From Chlorocebus sabaeus (taxonomy: Eukaryota; Chordata; Mammalia; Primates; Cercopithecidae), in assembly GCF_047675955.1 (NCBI RefSeq), contig NC_132918.1:88368879-88432878 (forward strand): a DNA stretch of 64,000 bases, read 5' to 3'. Under the pieces are notes generated by a model. The model saw nothing but the letters and a program-made list of their open reading frames with translations, had not been told where the DNA came from and searched no databases. Positions 26,001 to 41,000 of this stretch are shown piece by piece; position 1 is the stretch's first letter, and the number at the start of each line of letters is the position of its first letter. Position numbers and translations under genes: made by a program.

Positions 26001-29000
26001 AAGAAAGAATTTCTGAATCTGGAGCTAGGTCTTCTGAAATTACCCCGAGGGAGTAAAGAAGAAAAGAATATAAAAGAACAAAGACAACCCATAGGACTTA
26101 TGGAACACCATGAAATGATCAAACATTAGCATTATGGGATTTCCAGACGGAGAAGAGACAAAGATAGAAACAAAACATTTTATATAATAAAATAAGTGCT
26201 GAAAACCTAAGTCCTACAAGAAATATGAAAATCCAGATATATGAATTTCAAACATCCCCAAAAGAATTCAACCCAAAGAGATTCTCACCATGGCACATTA
26301 TAATAAATTGTCAAAAATAAAAGAAAAACAATTTTAAAAGCAGCAAGAGAAAAGTGCCAAATCACACTTAGGAAATCCCCATTAGACTATCAACCGATTT
26401 CTCAGCAAAATCCCTGCAGAACAGGACAGAGTGAGATGATGTATTCAAGGTGCTGAAAGAAAATAAAAACTGGCAGCTGAAAATACTATACAAGTAAAGC
26501 TGTCCTTTAGAAGTGAAGGAGAAATAAAGTCTTAGAGAAGCAAAAGTTGAGAGAATTCATTATCACTAGATTTTCCTTACAAGAAATGCTTGAGAGTTTT
26601 TCAAGTAGAAATGGAAGGACACTATTAATATAAAAACATATGAAAGTATAAAATTCACTAATGAAAGTAAATATATAGTGAAATCCAGAATATCCCAATG
26701 CTTTTATGGTGCTCTATAAATCTTATACATCTTTAGTGTGAAGTCTAAAAGTCAAAACAGTCAAATATGATAGTAACTACAATACATTGTTAAGAAGTAC
26801 ATAAAATAAAAAGATGTAAATTGTGACACTAAAATATAAATTGGGGGAAGGATAAAAGTCTGGAGATTTGTATTTGACTGAGGTTAGCTGTTTTCAGTGT
26901 AAAACAGTCCATTATAATTACAACATATTTTATATAGCTTCATGGTAACCACAAAGCAAAAAGCTAAAGCAAACACACAAACAATAAAGAGAAAGTAATC
27001 AAAACTCAGCACTAAAGAAAACCACCAAATCAAAGAGATTAAAAAAAAAGAGAAGAACAAAAGATCTACAAAACAACCAGAAAATAACAAAGTGGCAATA
27101 GTAAGTCCTTAATTATCAATAATTACTTTGAATGTAAATGGATTATTAAATTCTTCAATCAAAAGACATAGCATAGCTGAATAGATTTAAAAAAACAAGA
27201 CTCAACTATACAATGCCTACAAAAGACTCACTTTATCCTCAAGGACACAGAAAAGCTGAAAATAAAGACATAGAAGAAGATATTCTATGCAAATGGTAAT
27301 CAAAAGAGAGCAAGATTGGCTATACTTATGTCAGATAAAGTAAACTTCAAGTCAAAAACTGTCACAAGAGACAATGTACCCAACATTGAAGCACCTAAAT
27401 ATATAAAACAAATATTAATGAACACAAAAGGAGAAATAGCAAGACAATAATAGTAGGGGACTACAATAACCCACTTTCAACAAGAGACAGATCAACTAGA
27501 CAGAAAATTAACAAGAAAATATGGGAACTGAACTGTACATTGGACAAAATAGACCTAACAGATATATACAAAACTTTCTGTTCAATAACAGTAGAATACA
27601 CATTATTTTCTAATGCACATGGAACATTCTCCAGTTTAAATCATATGGTAGGTCACAAAACAAGTACTAAAACATTTTTAAAAAATCCATATCATATCAA
27701 GTATTGTTTCCAACCACAATAATATGAAACTATAAATCAATGACAGGAGGACCTTCAGAAACTATACAAATGTATGGTAATTAAATGAGGTGCTACTGAA
27801 CAACCAATGAGTCAATGAAGAAATTAGAGAAATTTTAAAAAATTTAGAGAAACATGAAAATTGAAACAAACCCAGCAAAACCTTTGGGATACAGCAAAAC
27901 CAGTACTCAAAGGAAAGTTTACAGCAATAAATGCCTACATGAATAAAGAAGAAATAGCAAACAACAAGTTAATGTTGAACCACAAGGAAGTAGAACAACA
28001 ACAAACTAAACCCAATATTAGTAGAAAGAAATAAATAATAAAGATAAAGCAGAAACAAATAAAATAGACTTAAAAGCAGCAGAAAAGATAAACAAAACAG
28101 AGTTGGTTTTCTGAGGAGATAAACAAAATCAACAAACCATAGCCAGAGTAACTAAGAAAAAAAGAGAGAAGACTCAAATAAATAAAATCAGAGGTAAAGG
28201 ATACATCACAACTAATTACACAGAAATACAAAGAATCATAAGAGAGTATTATGAACAACTGTATGCCAACAAATCAGAAAATCTGGAATAAATGGATAAA
28301 TTCCTGGACACATAAAACCTACCAAGAATGAATCATGAAGAAACAGAAAACATGAACAGACCAATAATTAGTAACAAGATTGAATTAGTAATAAAACTTT
28401 TCCAGTCAAAAAATGTACAGTACCTAATGGCTTCTCCACTGAATTCTACCAAATATTTAAAGAAGAACTAATATTGATTCTATTCAAACTATCCTTAAAC
28501 ATTGTAAAGGAGCATACACTTCCAAACTCATTCTAAGAGTCCCCCACTACAAGGACACAATAAAAAGGGCCAATATTTCTAATAAATTTAGATGTAAAAA
28601 AAAATGTCCTCAGCAAAATACTAGCAAACTGAATTTAACAACACATTAAAAAGGTAATTCACCATGATCAAGTGGGATTCACCCCAAGACGCAAGGATGG
28701 CTCAACATATTCAAATCAATAAACATGATACATCACATCAATAGGATGAAGCACAAAAACCATACAATCATTTCAATAGATTCAGAAAAAGCATTTAACA
28801 ATATTCAAAATTCCCTTCTGCTAAAAACTCTGAACAAATTAAGCATAGAAGAAATGCACCTCAACGCAATAAAGGCCATGTATGACAAATCCACAACTAA
28901 CATCATACTAAATGGGGAAAAGTTAAAAGCTTTTCCTCTAAAATCTGGAACAAGAAAAGGATGCCTACTTTTGTCACTTCTATTCAACATAGTACTGGAA

Positions 29001-32000
29001 GTCCTGGTCACAGCAACCAGGTCCTAGGCAAGAGAAAAAAAGGAGACATCCAAATTGGGAAGGAGAAAGTCAAATTGTCCCTGTTTGGTGGTGGCATGCT
29101 CTTATACATAGAAAACCCTAAAGCCTCCACCAGAGAACTAATAGAACTAATAAATAAATTCAGTAAATTTTTAGAACCCAAAATCAACATAGAAAAATCA
29201 GTAGCTTTTATATAGGCTAATAGTGAATTATCTGAAAAAGAAATAAAGAAGACAATGCCACTTTCAATAGCTACACCACAAAAAGTAAGATGTCTAGAAA
29301 TAAATTTAACCAAGGAGGTGAAAAATCTCTATACTGGAAACTATAAAACAGTGGTGGAAAAAAATGGAAGCTAACACAAATACATGAAAGACATCCCATG
29401 TTAATTGATTGGAAGAATTAATATTGTTGAAATATCCTTACTACCTTAAGCAATCTACAGATTCAATCTAATCTCTACCAAAACAGCAAAGAAATTTTTC
29501 ACAGAAATTGCAAAAAAAATCCCAAAATGTATAGGGACCACAAAAGACCTTGAATAACCAAAGGACTCTTCAGCAAAAAGAATAATGCCAGAGGCCTCAC
29601 ATATCCTTGATTTTAAAATATACTACAAAACTATGGTAACTAAAACAGCTTGGTATTGGTATAAAATAGACACATAAACCAATGGGACAGAATAGAGATT
29701 CCAGAAATAAATAAAAAATCTACAGTCAATTGATTTTGGACAAAGGTGCAAAGAATACACATTAGGGAAAGCATTGTCTCCTCAGTGAATGATGCTGAGA
29801 AAATTGGTTATCGACATGCAGAAGAATGAACTAGAGCCTCTCACCAAATATGAAAATTAACTCAAAGTGGATTAAAAACTTAAATGTAAAACTTGAAACT
29901 ATAAAACTACCAAAAGAAAACATACAACAAATGCTTCATGGTTTTGATTTGGGCAAGAATTTTTTCCCTAAAACCCTAAAAGCATAGGCAACAAAAGCAA
30001 AAATAGACAAATGGGAATTACATAAAACTAAAAAGATTCTGCACAACAAAGGAAACAGTTAACAGATTGAAGAGACAACCTACATAATGGAATAAAATAC
30101 TTCTAAACTATACAATATAATATAATAACCCCTGACAAGGGGTTAATATCCAGATTATATCAGGAACTCGAAAAAACTCAATAGCAAAAATAATAATAAA
30201 ATAATTCAATTAAAAAATGGACAAAAGACCTGACTAGACATTTCTCCAAAAAAAAAAAAAAAAATAGAAATAGGTATGCCATATGCCAACAGATATATGA
30301 AAAATGTTCAACATCATTAATATCAGGGAAATGCAAATCAAAACCACAGTGAGATATAATCGCATTCCAGTTAGAACAGCTATTACCAAAAAGACAAAAA
30401 ATAATAAATATTAGTGGGAATGTAAAGAAAAGAGAACCCTTTGGTTCTCCTTTTTTGGTTTACATTTGACTATTGGTCAAATGTAAATTAGTACAGCCAT
30501 TAAAGAAAGTAGCATGGAAGTTCCCTTAAAAATTAAAAATAGAACTACCATATGATCTAACAATCTCACTACTGGGTATATATCCAAAGAAAATAACATC
30601 AGTATGTCAAAGAAATATCTACACTCCTGTGTTTATTGCAGCCCTATTCATAATAGCCAAAACATGGAATTGCCCTAAGGGTATATCAACAGGTGAATGA
30701 ATAAAGAAAATGTGATATTGACAATGGAATACTATTCAGCCTTAAAAAAGAAGGAAATGTTGTTGATTGCAACAACATGAATGAAACTTGAGGACATTGT
30801 GCTAAGCGAAAGAAGCCAGACACAGAAGGACAAATTCCACATGACCTCACTTACTTGTAGAATCAAAAAAAGTTGATTTCATAGAAGCAGAGAGTAGAAT
30901 AGTGGTTTCTTAAGGCTGGAAAGAATAAAGATAGAGAGGAGAAGGGGATGGAGAGAAGGTTGTCAGTATGTACAGTTATAGTTCAATAGAAGGAATAAGT
31001 TCTATTGTTCTATTGCACGGTAGGATGATTATCATTAACAATAGTATACTTTGTATTTCAAAATTGTTAAAAAAGAGAATTCCGAATGTTCTCACTACAA
31101 AAAATGATAAATGTGTAAAGTGATAAACATGCTAGTCATCATGATTTTATTACTACACAACATACACATGTATTGAAACATCACACTGTACCTCATAAAT
31201 ATGTACAAATATGTGTCAATTAAAAATAAGTTGTAACTTTTAAAAAGAAAAAGGAAATAAAGTCATCCAATTGGAAGAAAGGAGTAAAACCATCTCTATG
31301 CACTGATGACAAGAGCCTACATACTGAAAATCTTAAGAAACTCACAAGAAAGCTGATAAAATCGATAATTCAATACAGCAATGTTTCAGGGCACAAGATC
31401 AACACAAAAACAATCATTGTGTTTCTATACACCAGCAGTGAACAATTCAAAGATAAACCTCAGAAAACAATTCTATTTCCAAAAAATGAAACACCTAGAG
31501 ATAAATTTAACCAAGAAAGAGAAAGACTTTTATGCTGAAAACTACAAAACTTTGCTGAAAGAAGTCAAAGATGATGTAAATAAATGGAAAAACCCATTAA
31601 AATCTCATGTTAATGGATTAGAAGACTTAATATTATTAAGATGTCTGTACTATCCAAAGTGATCTACATATTTGATGCAATCTCTATCAAAAATTAAAGT
31701 TATTTTTAGAGAAATGGATAAGCCAGTCCTCAAATTTATATGAAATTATATATTATATAAATTAAATATATATATTTATTCCCTAATCATTTATAAAAAT
31801 CTTGAAAAGATTTTATAATAAAATTATAAATAATTTTATTGTATATAATTTCCCTAAATCATTTATAAAAATCTTGAAAAGAAGAACAGCATTGAAGGAC
31901 TCACACTTCCCAAATTCAAACTCACTAACAAAACAGTAACCAAACCAGTTTGGTGCTAACATGAGGAAATACATGTAGACTAAGGGAACAGAATTGAGGG

Positions 32001-35000
32001 TCCAGCAATAAGCCCATATATCTATGGCCAATTGATTTCAAAACGCATATTGACACCACTTACTGAAGGAAAGAATAGTCTCTTCAACAAGCTGAGACAA
32101 CCAGATTTCCACATACAAAGTAAGGAAGGTGGACCCCTACTTCATACCACATGTAAAAATTAACACAAAAAATGGATCAGTGACCTAAATGTAAGAGTTA
32201 ACAATGTAATATACTTAGAAGAAACTTAGGGATACATATTTATAACCTTGGATTTGGCAATGGATTCTTAGATATAACACCAAACGCATGAACAAACAGA
32301 CAAACAAATAAATAAATAGGACTTCATTAAAATTAAAAACTTGGACATTATTTAAAAAGTGAAAAGACAACATATAGGAGAAAATATTTGTGATTTTATG
32401 TCTCATGAGGGTTTAATATCCACAATATATGAAGAACTGCTAGAACTCAAAACCCAGAAGACAAAAATTCAATTAGGAAACGGTCAAAGGATGTGAATAA
32501 ACATTTCTCCAAAGAAGACATGTAAATGACTGACAAGCACATGCCTATATGTTCAATATTATTAGTCATTAGAGAAATGCAAGTCAAAATCATAATAAGA
32601 TATCACTCCAAACCTATTAGGATGGTTAAAATAATCTTTGACCATTAAATAACAAGAGCTGATGAGGCTGTGAAGCAATTAGACCCCTTATATGTTGCTA
32701 GTGAGAATGTAAAATGATGCAGTCATTAGGAAAATAGTTTGGTGGTTCCTTGAAAAGCTAAATATATAATTAACATATGACCCAGATTCCACTTTATACC
32801 CAAAAGAATTGAAAACAGGGACTCAAAAAGATATTTTATGCAAATGTTCATTGCAGCATTATTCACAATAGCCAACAAGTGGGAGCACCCAAGTCCATCA
32901 ATAAATAAGTGGACAGATAAAATGTGGTATATACATATAATGGAATATTATTCAGGTATAAAAATGAATTAAGTTCTGATGCATGTTACAAAATGGATTA
33001 TGCTAAATTAAAGAAACTAGATACAATGGTACAAACTGCTTGACTTCATTTATATGAAATATAATGAATAGGCAAATTCATAGAGACAAAAAATAGATTA
33101 GAGTTAACCATGGGTCAGAGGCAGAAAAGATGGGGAGTTATTGCTTAATGGATAGAGTATCTGTTTGAGGTGATTAAAAACTTTTGAAAATATATAGTGG
33201 TGATGATTGCAAACATTGCGAATGTAATTCATGTCCCTAAATTATACACATAAAAAATAAAAATGACAAATTTTATGTTATATAATTTTACCACAAGAAA
33301 AAAATTAAGATATTTATTGATATTTAAAAAGCAGTTCTATGGGTAAATGAAAAATAAGATTCACTATATAGAAGACATAATTCTAATTTATTAATTTATA
33401 TAGAAAAAAGACTGGACAGAAATACATCAAAATGCTTTAATTGGTTAGCTCTGGATATTAAGATAAAAATAGGTTTTTCTCTGTTATATCTTGCAAGTTT
33501 TCCATCTTTCACAGTGAATATATGTTAATGACATACACTTAATATATGTTAAACAGAAAAGAATCAAGTTGTTTAACAAAAAAATAGAGAAAATCCTGAA
33601 GGCACTTGCTATGGAGAAGAGAACAATCACAGGAGAAACAAGAGCTGTTTCCAAATTCTTTCAAATAGACTTTTCTGTTTGAAAGAAATTTCAAACAGAA
33701 GGACTGTTGTGGAGAAAAAACCAAACTCTTCTGTGACACCTCAAACGGCAAAACTGGGATGGATGAAAGTTACACATTTAGAGACAAATTTGACTTCCTG
33801 TGAAGGGGAAGTCTGCTAAGAAAGTTAACAAAGGCTGTATGAGGTTGTTCTTTCAATAGATTTAACAAATATTTAACAACTCCTTTAATATGTCAGAAGT
33901 ATTGGGATTATAGCATGGATCAATACAGACTAAATGTTGATCTCATGAAACACACGTTCTGGATGGGGAGAAGCAGGCAAAAAGCTAACGAAAACAAAGA
34001 TAAACATCGTAACTTCAGATTGTGGAAAGTACTGTGAAAACATAAAGCAGAGTTGTGTGATAGAGAACTGGTTTGTTCACTATTAAAGTGATCTTTCTGA
34101 AGAAGTGACATTTGAGCTCAAATATGAATAATGAAAAAAACTCAAAGACATATAAAGATCCAAGGGGAGAGTATTTTAAGCAAAAGGAATAGCCAATGCA
34201 AAGGTACTGAGTTGACCACAGGTTGGCAATGTATCAGAGACAGTAAGACCAGTGCAGAGGCACATCAGTGAGTGGCAATGTGGTTAGAGGTGAAGTTGAT
34301 GAAGTAGTCAGGAGCCCAATCATGTAAGGACTTGAATTGAGTCAAAATGGGAAGCCATTGGAGCATTTTAAGCAAGAGAATAAATAATAAAATTTGTATT
34401 TAAAAACAACACTCTTACTATTGTGTAAATGGGAGTGAGGATAGGGCCGCAACAGTGGAAGCAAGATGAGCTATAAAGTTGTTACACTAATGCACAAAAG
34501 AGCTGGTATTGCTTAGTGACTACTGATGGCGGCTACATTGAAAATGGAGGTGGGGAATCAGAGTACATTTTGGAGGCAGCGCTAATAGAAATTTCGAATG
34601 TATGGGATGTGATGGGTGAAGAAAAGAGAAAACTAAAGGATGACTCTAGTTCTTTGACTTGAACAACTAGGTAGATAGTGTGATTCCAGTAGAATGTAAG
34701 CTCCATGAGGAAAGAAATCTTGTTTTGTTTCACTGATGTATTGTTCCAAGTTCCTAGATCAGTAAGTAGCACAAACTAGGGGCTCAGTGAGTACATAATG
34801 ATTATACTGAATATCAGATCTGGGGGAATTAAGAGTTCTGTTTCAGAATGTGAAGTTTAAGTCCTATTAAATGTCCATAGTTAGATGCAGAGTAGCTACA
34901 TTTCCAGAACTTTGGATGGACATCAAGGCTGGAGACATAAATTTGGGATTCATCAGCAGGTAGATAATATTAAAGTCATGGGGCTGGCTGAGATTACTTA

Positions 35001-38000
35001 TGGAGATGGTATAGGCTGAAAAGACAGAGGATCCAAGAACAAGACTTGAAAGATTGTAAAAGTCAGAGAACAAGTAAAGGAGCAGGGATCAGCAAAAGAG
35101 ATGGGGAAGCTGTATTCATTAAGGTGGTAGGTAATTCAGGAATGTGTGTAGAATGAAAGTCAAAAGAAACCTCTGGAGGAAAGAGAGTGCTGCTGAGAAA
35201 TAACAAACAGAGAAGGGGCCTCTGTTGCTGATAGCAAGCAAGTCATTGGTGGACCCTATAGAGCAGTGTCAGGGAGGTGCAGTTGAAGTATAGAGAGGGG
35301 TTGCTCCACTTCCCAAGTTCTTTTCAGGATTTAAACAAGTTTTTTAAATAAATTGGCATGATAGCTGGTAAGATTATGATGACAAGATATAAAGATTATG
35401 ATAAGAAGATATAAAGACCATGAGGCAAGTAGAAGAGGCAATTAAAGACTTGCATCTTTGTAAATGCATCATTAATGTACACAGTCAAACAATGGTGGCT
35501 GTAGCTGGTTCATATTGGCACATGAGGGCAAATTGCTGCTAAATTTCAAGGCAGTTATGCAAAACACTCATTATTAAAAATAAATTTTATAAAAGTGCAA
35601 TTAATACTATATGGTATAAACACAAAGATAGTGAATACTCAAAACTGATAACTCTGTCATTATTTTGCTACATTTTAGTATTATCAATATCCTTGAGGTT
35701 AATAATGAAGACTAAACTTAAAAATGTGTCAAATCTCAGAAAGTTAAAAAGGATATCCAGGAATTGAACTCAGCTCTGCATCAAGTGGACGTAATAGACA
35801 TCTACAGAACTCTCCACCCCAAATCAACAGAATATACATTCTTCTCAGCACCACATCACACTTATTCCAAAACTTACCACATAGTTGGAAGTAAAGCACT
35901 CCTCAGCAAATGTAAAAGAACAGAAATCATAACAAACTGTCTTTCAGACCACAGTGAAATCAAATTAGAACTCAGGATTAAGAAACTCACTCAAAACCGC
36001 TCAACTACACGGAAACTGAACAACCTGCTCCTGAATGACTACTGGGTACATAAAGAAATGAAGGCAGAAATAAAGATGTTCTTTGAAACCAATGAGAAAT
36101 AAGACACAACATACCAGAATCTCTGGGACACATTTAAAGCAGTGTGTGAGGGAAATTTATAGCACTAAATGCCCACAAGAGAAAGCAAGAAAGATCTAAA
36201 ATTGACACCCTAACATCACAATTAAAAGAACTAGAGAAGCAAGGGCAAACACATTCAAAAGCTAGCAGAAGGCAAGATATAACTAAGATCAGAGCAGAAC
36301 TGAAGGAGACAGAGACATAAAAAACCCTTCAAAAAATCAATGAATCCAGGAGCTTGTTTTTTGAAAAGATCAACAAAATTGATAGACCGCTAGCAAGACT
36401 AATAAGAAAAGAGAGAAGGATCAAATAGATGCAATAAAAAATGATAAAGGGGATATCACCACCGATCCCACAGAAATACAAACTATCATCAGAGAATACT
36501 ATAAACACCTCTACGCAAACAAACTAGAAAATCTAGAAGAAATGGATAAATTCCTGGACACATACACCCTCCCAAGACTAAACCAGGAAGAAGCTGAATC
36601 CCTGAACAGACATAACAGGCTCTGAAATTGAGGCAATAATTAATAGCCTACCAACCAAAAAAAGTCCAGGACCGACGGATTCACAGCCGAATTCTACCAG
36701 AGGTACAAGGAGGAGCTGGTACCATTCCTTCTGAAACTATTCCAATCAATAGAAAAAGAGGGAATCCTCCCTAACTCATTTTATGAGGCCAGCATCATCC
36801 TGATACCAAAGCCTGGCAGAGACACAACAAAACAAGAGAATTTTAGACCAATATCCCTGATGAACATTGATGCAAAAATCCTCAATATAATACTGGCAAA
36901 CCAAATCCAGCAGCACATCAAAAAGCTTATCCACCATGATCAAGTGGGCTTCATCCCTGAGATGCAAGGCTGGTTCGAGATATGCAAATCAATAAACGTA
37001 ATCCATCACATAAACAGAACCAACGAGAAACACTACATGATTATCTCAATAGATGCAGAAAGGGCCTTTGACAAAATTCAACAGCCCTTCATGCTAAAAA
37101 CTCTCAGTAAACTAGATACTGATGGAACGTATCTCAAAATAATAAGAGCTATTTATGACAAACCCACAGCCAATATCATACTGAATGGGCAAAAACTGGA
37201 AGCATTTCCTTTGAAACCTGGCAAAAGACAGGGATGCCCTCTCTCCCCACTCCTATTCAACATAGTGTTGGAAGTTCTGGCCAGGGCAATCAGGCAGGAG
37301 AAAGACATAAAGGGTATACGATAGGGAAAGAGGAAGTCAAATTGTTTCTGTTCGCAGATGACATGATTGTATATTTAGAAAACCACATCGTCTCAGCCCA
37401 AAATCTCCTTGAGCTGATAAGCAACTTCAGCAAAGTCTCAGGATACAAAATCAATGTGCAAAAATCACAAGCATTCTTATACACCAGTAATAGACAAACA
37501 GAGAGCCAAATCATGACTGAACTCCCATTCACAATTGCTTCAAAGAGAATAAAATACGTAGGAATCCAACTTACAAGGGATGTGAAGGACCTCTTCAAGG
37601 AGAACTACAAACCACTGCTCAACAAAATAAAAGAGGACACAATCAAATGGAAAAACATTTCATGCTCGTGGATAGGAAAAATCAATATTGTGAAAATGGC
37701 CATACTGCCCAAAGTAATTTATAGATTCAATGCCATCCCCATCAAGCTACCAATGACTTTCTTCACAGAATTGGAAAAAATTACTTTAAAGTTCATATGG
37801 AACCAAAAAAGAGCCCGCCTTACTAAGACAATCCTAAGCCAAAAGAACAAAGGTGGAGGCATCACGCTACCTGACTTCAAACTATACTACAAGGCTACAG
37901 TAACCAAAACAGCATGGTACTGGTACCAAAACAAGAGATAAAGACCAATGGAACAGAACAGAGCCCTCAGAAATAATACCACATATCTACAACCATCTGA

Positions 38001-41000
38001 TCTTTGATAAACCTGACAAAAACAAGAAATGGGGAAAGGATTCCCTATTTAATAAGTGGTGCTGGGAAAACTGGCTAGCCATATGTAGAAAGCTGAAACT
38101 GGATCCCTTCCTTACACCTTATACAAAAATTAACTCAAGATGGATTAAAGACTTAAATGTTATACCTAAAACTATAAAAACCCTGGAAGAAAACCTAGGT
38201 ACAAACCTAGGTACATTCAGGACATAGGCATGGGCAAGCACTTCATGTCTAAAACACCAAAAGCAATGACAATAAAAGCCAAAATTGCCAAATGAGATCT
38301 AATTAAACTAAAGAGCTTCTGCACAGCAAAATAAACTACCAGCAGAGTGAACAGGCAACCTACAGAATGGGAGAAAATATTTGCAATCTACTCATCTGAC
38401 AAAGGGCTAATATCCAGAATCTATAAATAACTCAAACAAATTTACAAGAAAAAAAAAACCATCAAAAAGTGGGCAAAGGATATGAACAGACACTTCTCAA
38501 AAGCAGACATTTATGCAGCCAACAGACACATGGAAAACTGCTCATCATCACTGGCCATCAGAGAAATGCAAATCAAAACGACAATGAGATACCATCTCAC
38601 ACCAATTAGAATGGTGATCATTAAAAAGTCAGGAAACAACAGGTGCCAGAGAGGATGTGGAGAAATAGGAACACTTTTACACTGTTGGTGGGACTATAAA
38701 CTAGTTCAACCATTGTGGAAGAAGTGTGGCGATTCCTCAAGGACCTAGAACTAGAAATACCATTTGACCCAGTCATCCCATTAATGGGTATATACCCAAA
38801 GGATTATAAATCATGCTTCGTGCCTGTTGTGGGGTGGAGGGAGGGGTATATACCCAAAGGATTATAAATCATGCTTCAGGCCTGTCGTGGGGTGGAGGAA
38901 GGGGGAGGGATAGCATTAGGAGACATACCTAATGTAAATGACGAGTTAATGGGTAAGGCACACCAACATGGCATATGTATACATATGTAATACACCTGCA
39001 CGCTGTGCACATGTACCCTAGAACTTAGAGTATAATACAAAAAAAAGTGTCACATCTGTAGCCATTACACTGTGAATATTTTTTAAACTGAGGAAATATT
39101 CTTCCAGCATTCAAGAACTAATATGATTCAACGGGTAAGTTTCCCACATCACTGATGAATGGTTGAAGTTTTGACATAAGTCTTTGTTCTTTTGTTTTTG
39201 TCTTACTAGTCCAGCTAAAGGAAAATCTCAACCAACATTCATGTTGGAACTAATTCAGTCATCAATTGTAACTATAGATTGATTATTGACACAAGTGTTT
39301 GGCAAAACTCAATGAAAGCATTTTGTGACAATCAATTGGCTAAATGAAATTTGCAATAAAGAGTATTGTATATTTGGCTGAGCACAGTGGCTCACACCTG
39401 TAATCTCAGCACTTTGGCAAGTGGATCACTTGAGGTTGGGAGTTCGAGACCAGCCTGCTCAACAAGGTGAAACCCCGTCTCCACTAAAAATACAAAAAGT
39501 AGCCAGGCGTGGTGGCATGCACCTGTAATTCCACGTACTTGGGAGGCTGAGGCATGAGAATCACTTGAACCTAGGAACCAGATACTGCAGTGGGCCAAGA
39601 TCATGCCACTGCACTCCAGCCTTGGTGATGGAGTGAGACTCTGTCTCAAAAAAAAAAAAAAAGGTATTGTATATTTTATTATTATTTGCAAATTGCTCAC
39701 TACACATTTCTTTTCAGTAAAGTTACTTGTTTCCGTGTGTGTGTGTGTGTGTGCGTATGTATGTTTTCTATATATAAATGTTTCCAAATATATAGGGGTG
39801 TTTGTGCATATATATTTATATATATAATATATATTTTTATATATTGTATATATTTATATATATAATATATATTTTTATATATTGTATATATTTACATATA
39901 CACACATATATATGTTTCCCATTTATATATATATTTCCATTATATATATGGAAACAAGTAAATATATATTATATGTATATTCAAACTTTTTTGGAGAGCA
40001 ACTTGTTAAACATTTGCAAGTGTACCACTGCCTCCCACTGAACAACTGCATAAGGCCAAAATTCAAATTCATGCCCCTGGGTGTTAGAATCTGGCTAATG
40101 GAAATGGAACGGTAATAGAATTAGGGATGAGAATGAAGAAAGTGGGTATACACAACTGTTCAGGATGTTTAAGAATACAGGAGGAAGTCGCTAGCAGTAG
40201 ATTCAAGGTTGGGAGTTCGAGACCAGCCTGTCCAACATAGCGAAACCCCGTCTCTACCCAAAATACAAAAATTAGCCAGGCGTGGTGGTGTGCACCTGTA
40301 ATTCCATGTACTCGGGAGGCTGAGACATAAGAATCACTGGAACCTGGGAGCCAGATGTTGCAGTGGGCTGAGATCAAAGAAGAATTTATAAAAGAAAGAA
40401 GATAAGAGAATGTATTATATGCTATCATTGGGAATGATCTAGTAAACAAGAGAAAGGTTGATAATAATGGAGAAATACATTATTAAAGGAATAAAATCCT
40501 TGAGAAGGTTGGAGGAAATAGGAGTCAAAGCATCAATGGAACTACTACAAACCTATTAGAATAGGCAAAATCCAGAGAACTAACAAAACTAAATGCTGGT
40601 GAGTATGTGAAGCAACAAGGACTCGAAATCATTGGTAGTGGAAATGCAAACTAGTATAGCTGTTTGGAAAGACAGTTTAGCAGTTTCTTACAAAACAAAA
40701 CTTATTCTTACTACATAATCCTTTACCCAGTGGAAACAAAAACTTATTTACACTCAAAAATCTGCACATGGATGTTTATAGCAGCTTTATTTACAGTTGC
40801 CCAAACTAGGAAGCAACCAAGATATCCTTCAGTAGGCAAATAAATAAATAAACTGTGGTACATCCAGACAATGGAGTACTGTTTAGCACTAAAAAGGAAT
40901 GAACTATCAAACTATGAGAAGACACAGTGGAACCTTAAATGCATGTTACTAAGTGAAGAAAAGCCCATCTGAAAAGCCTATATATGATTCCAACTACATA

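Larger units (their letters stand above)
23576..31250 (+). mobile_element. Near full-length older L1 (L1M type), degraded
   Basis: About 7.7 kb: GC-richer 5' UTR-like part (23576-25600), ORF1 remains (about 25700-26650), ORF2 remains from about 27110 (the frame at 28725-29027 includes KAFNNIQNSLLLKTLNKLS) and a 3' end with an A-rich tail. Many stops break both frames. It sits inside an older L1: the left flank AAAGAAATTAAGGTCC resembles the right flank AAGGAAATAAAGTCATCC. Confidence 0.8.

Noticed and set aside
36860..37941. Two open frames with reverse-transcriptase text as a functional gene
   Set aside because: They are consecutive fragments of one L1 ORF2 broken by frameshifts. The element is 5'-truncated and has a damaged 3' UTR.
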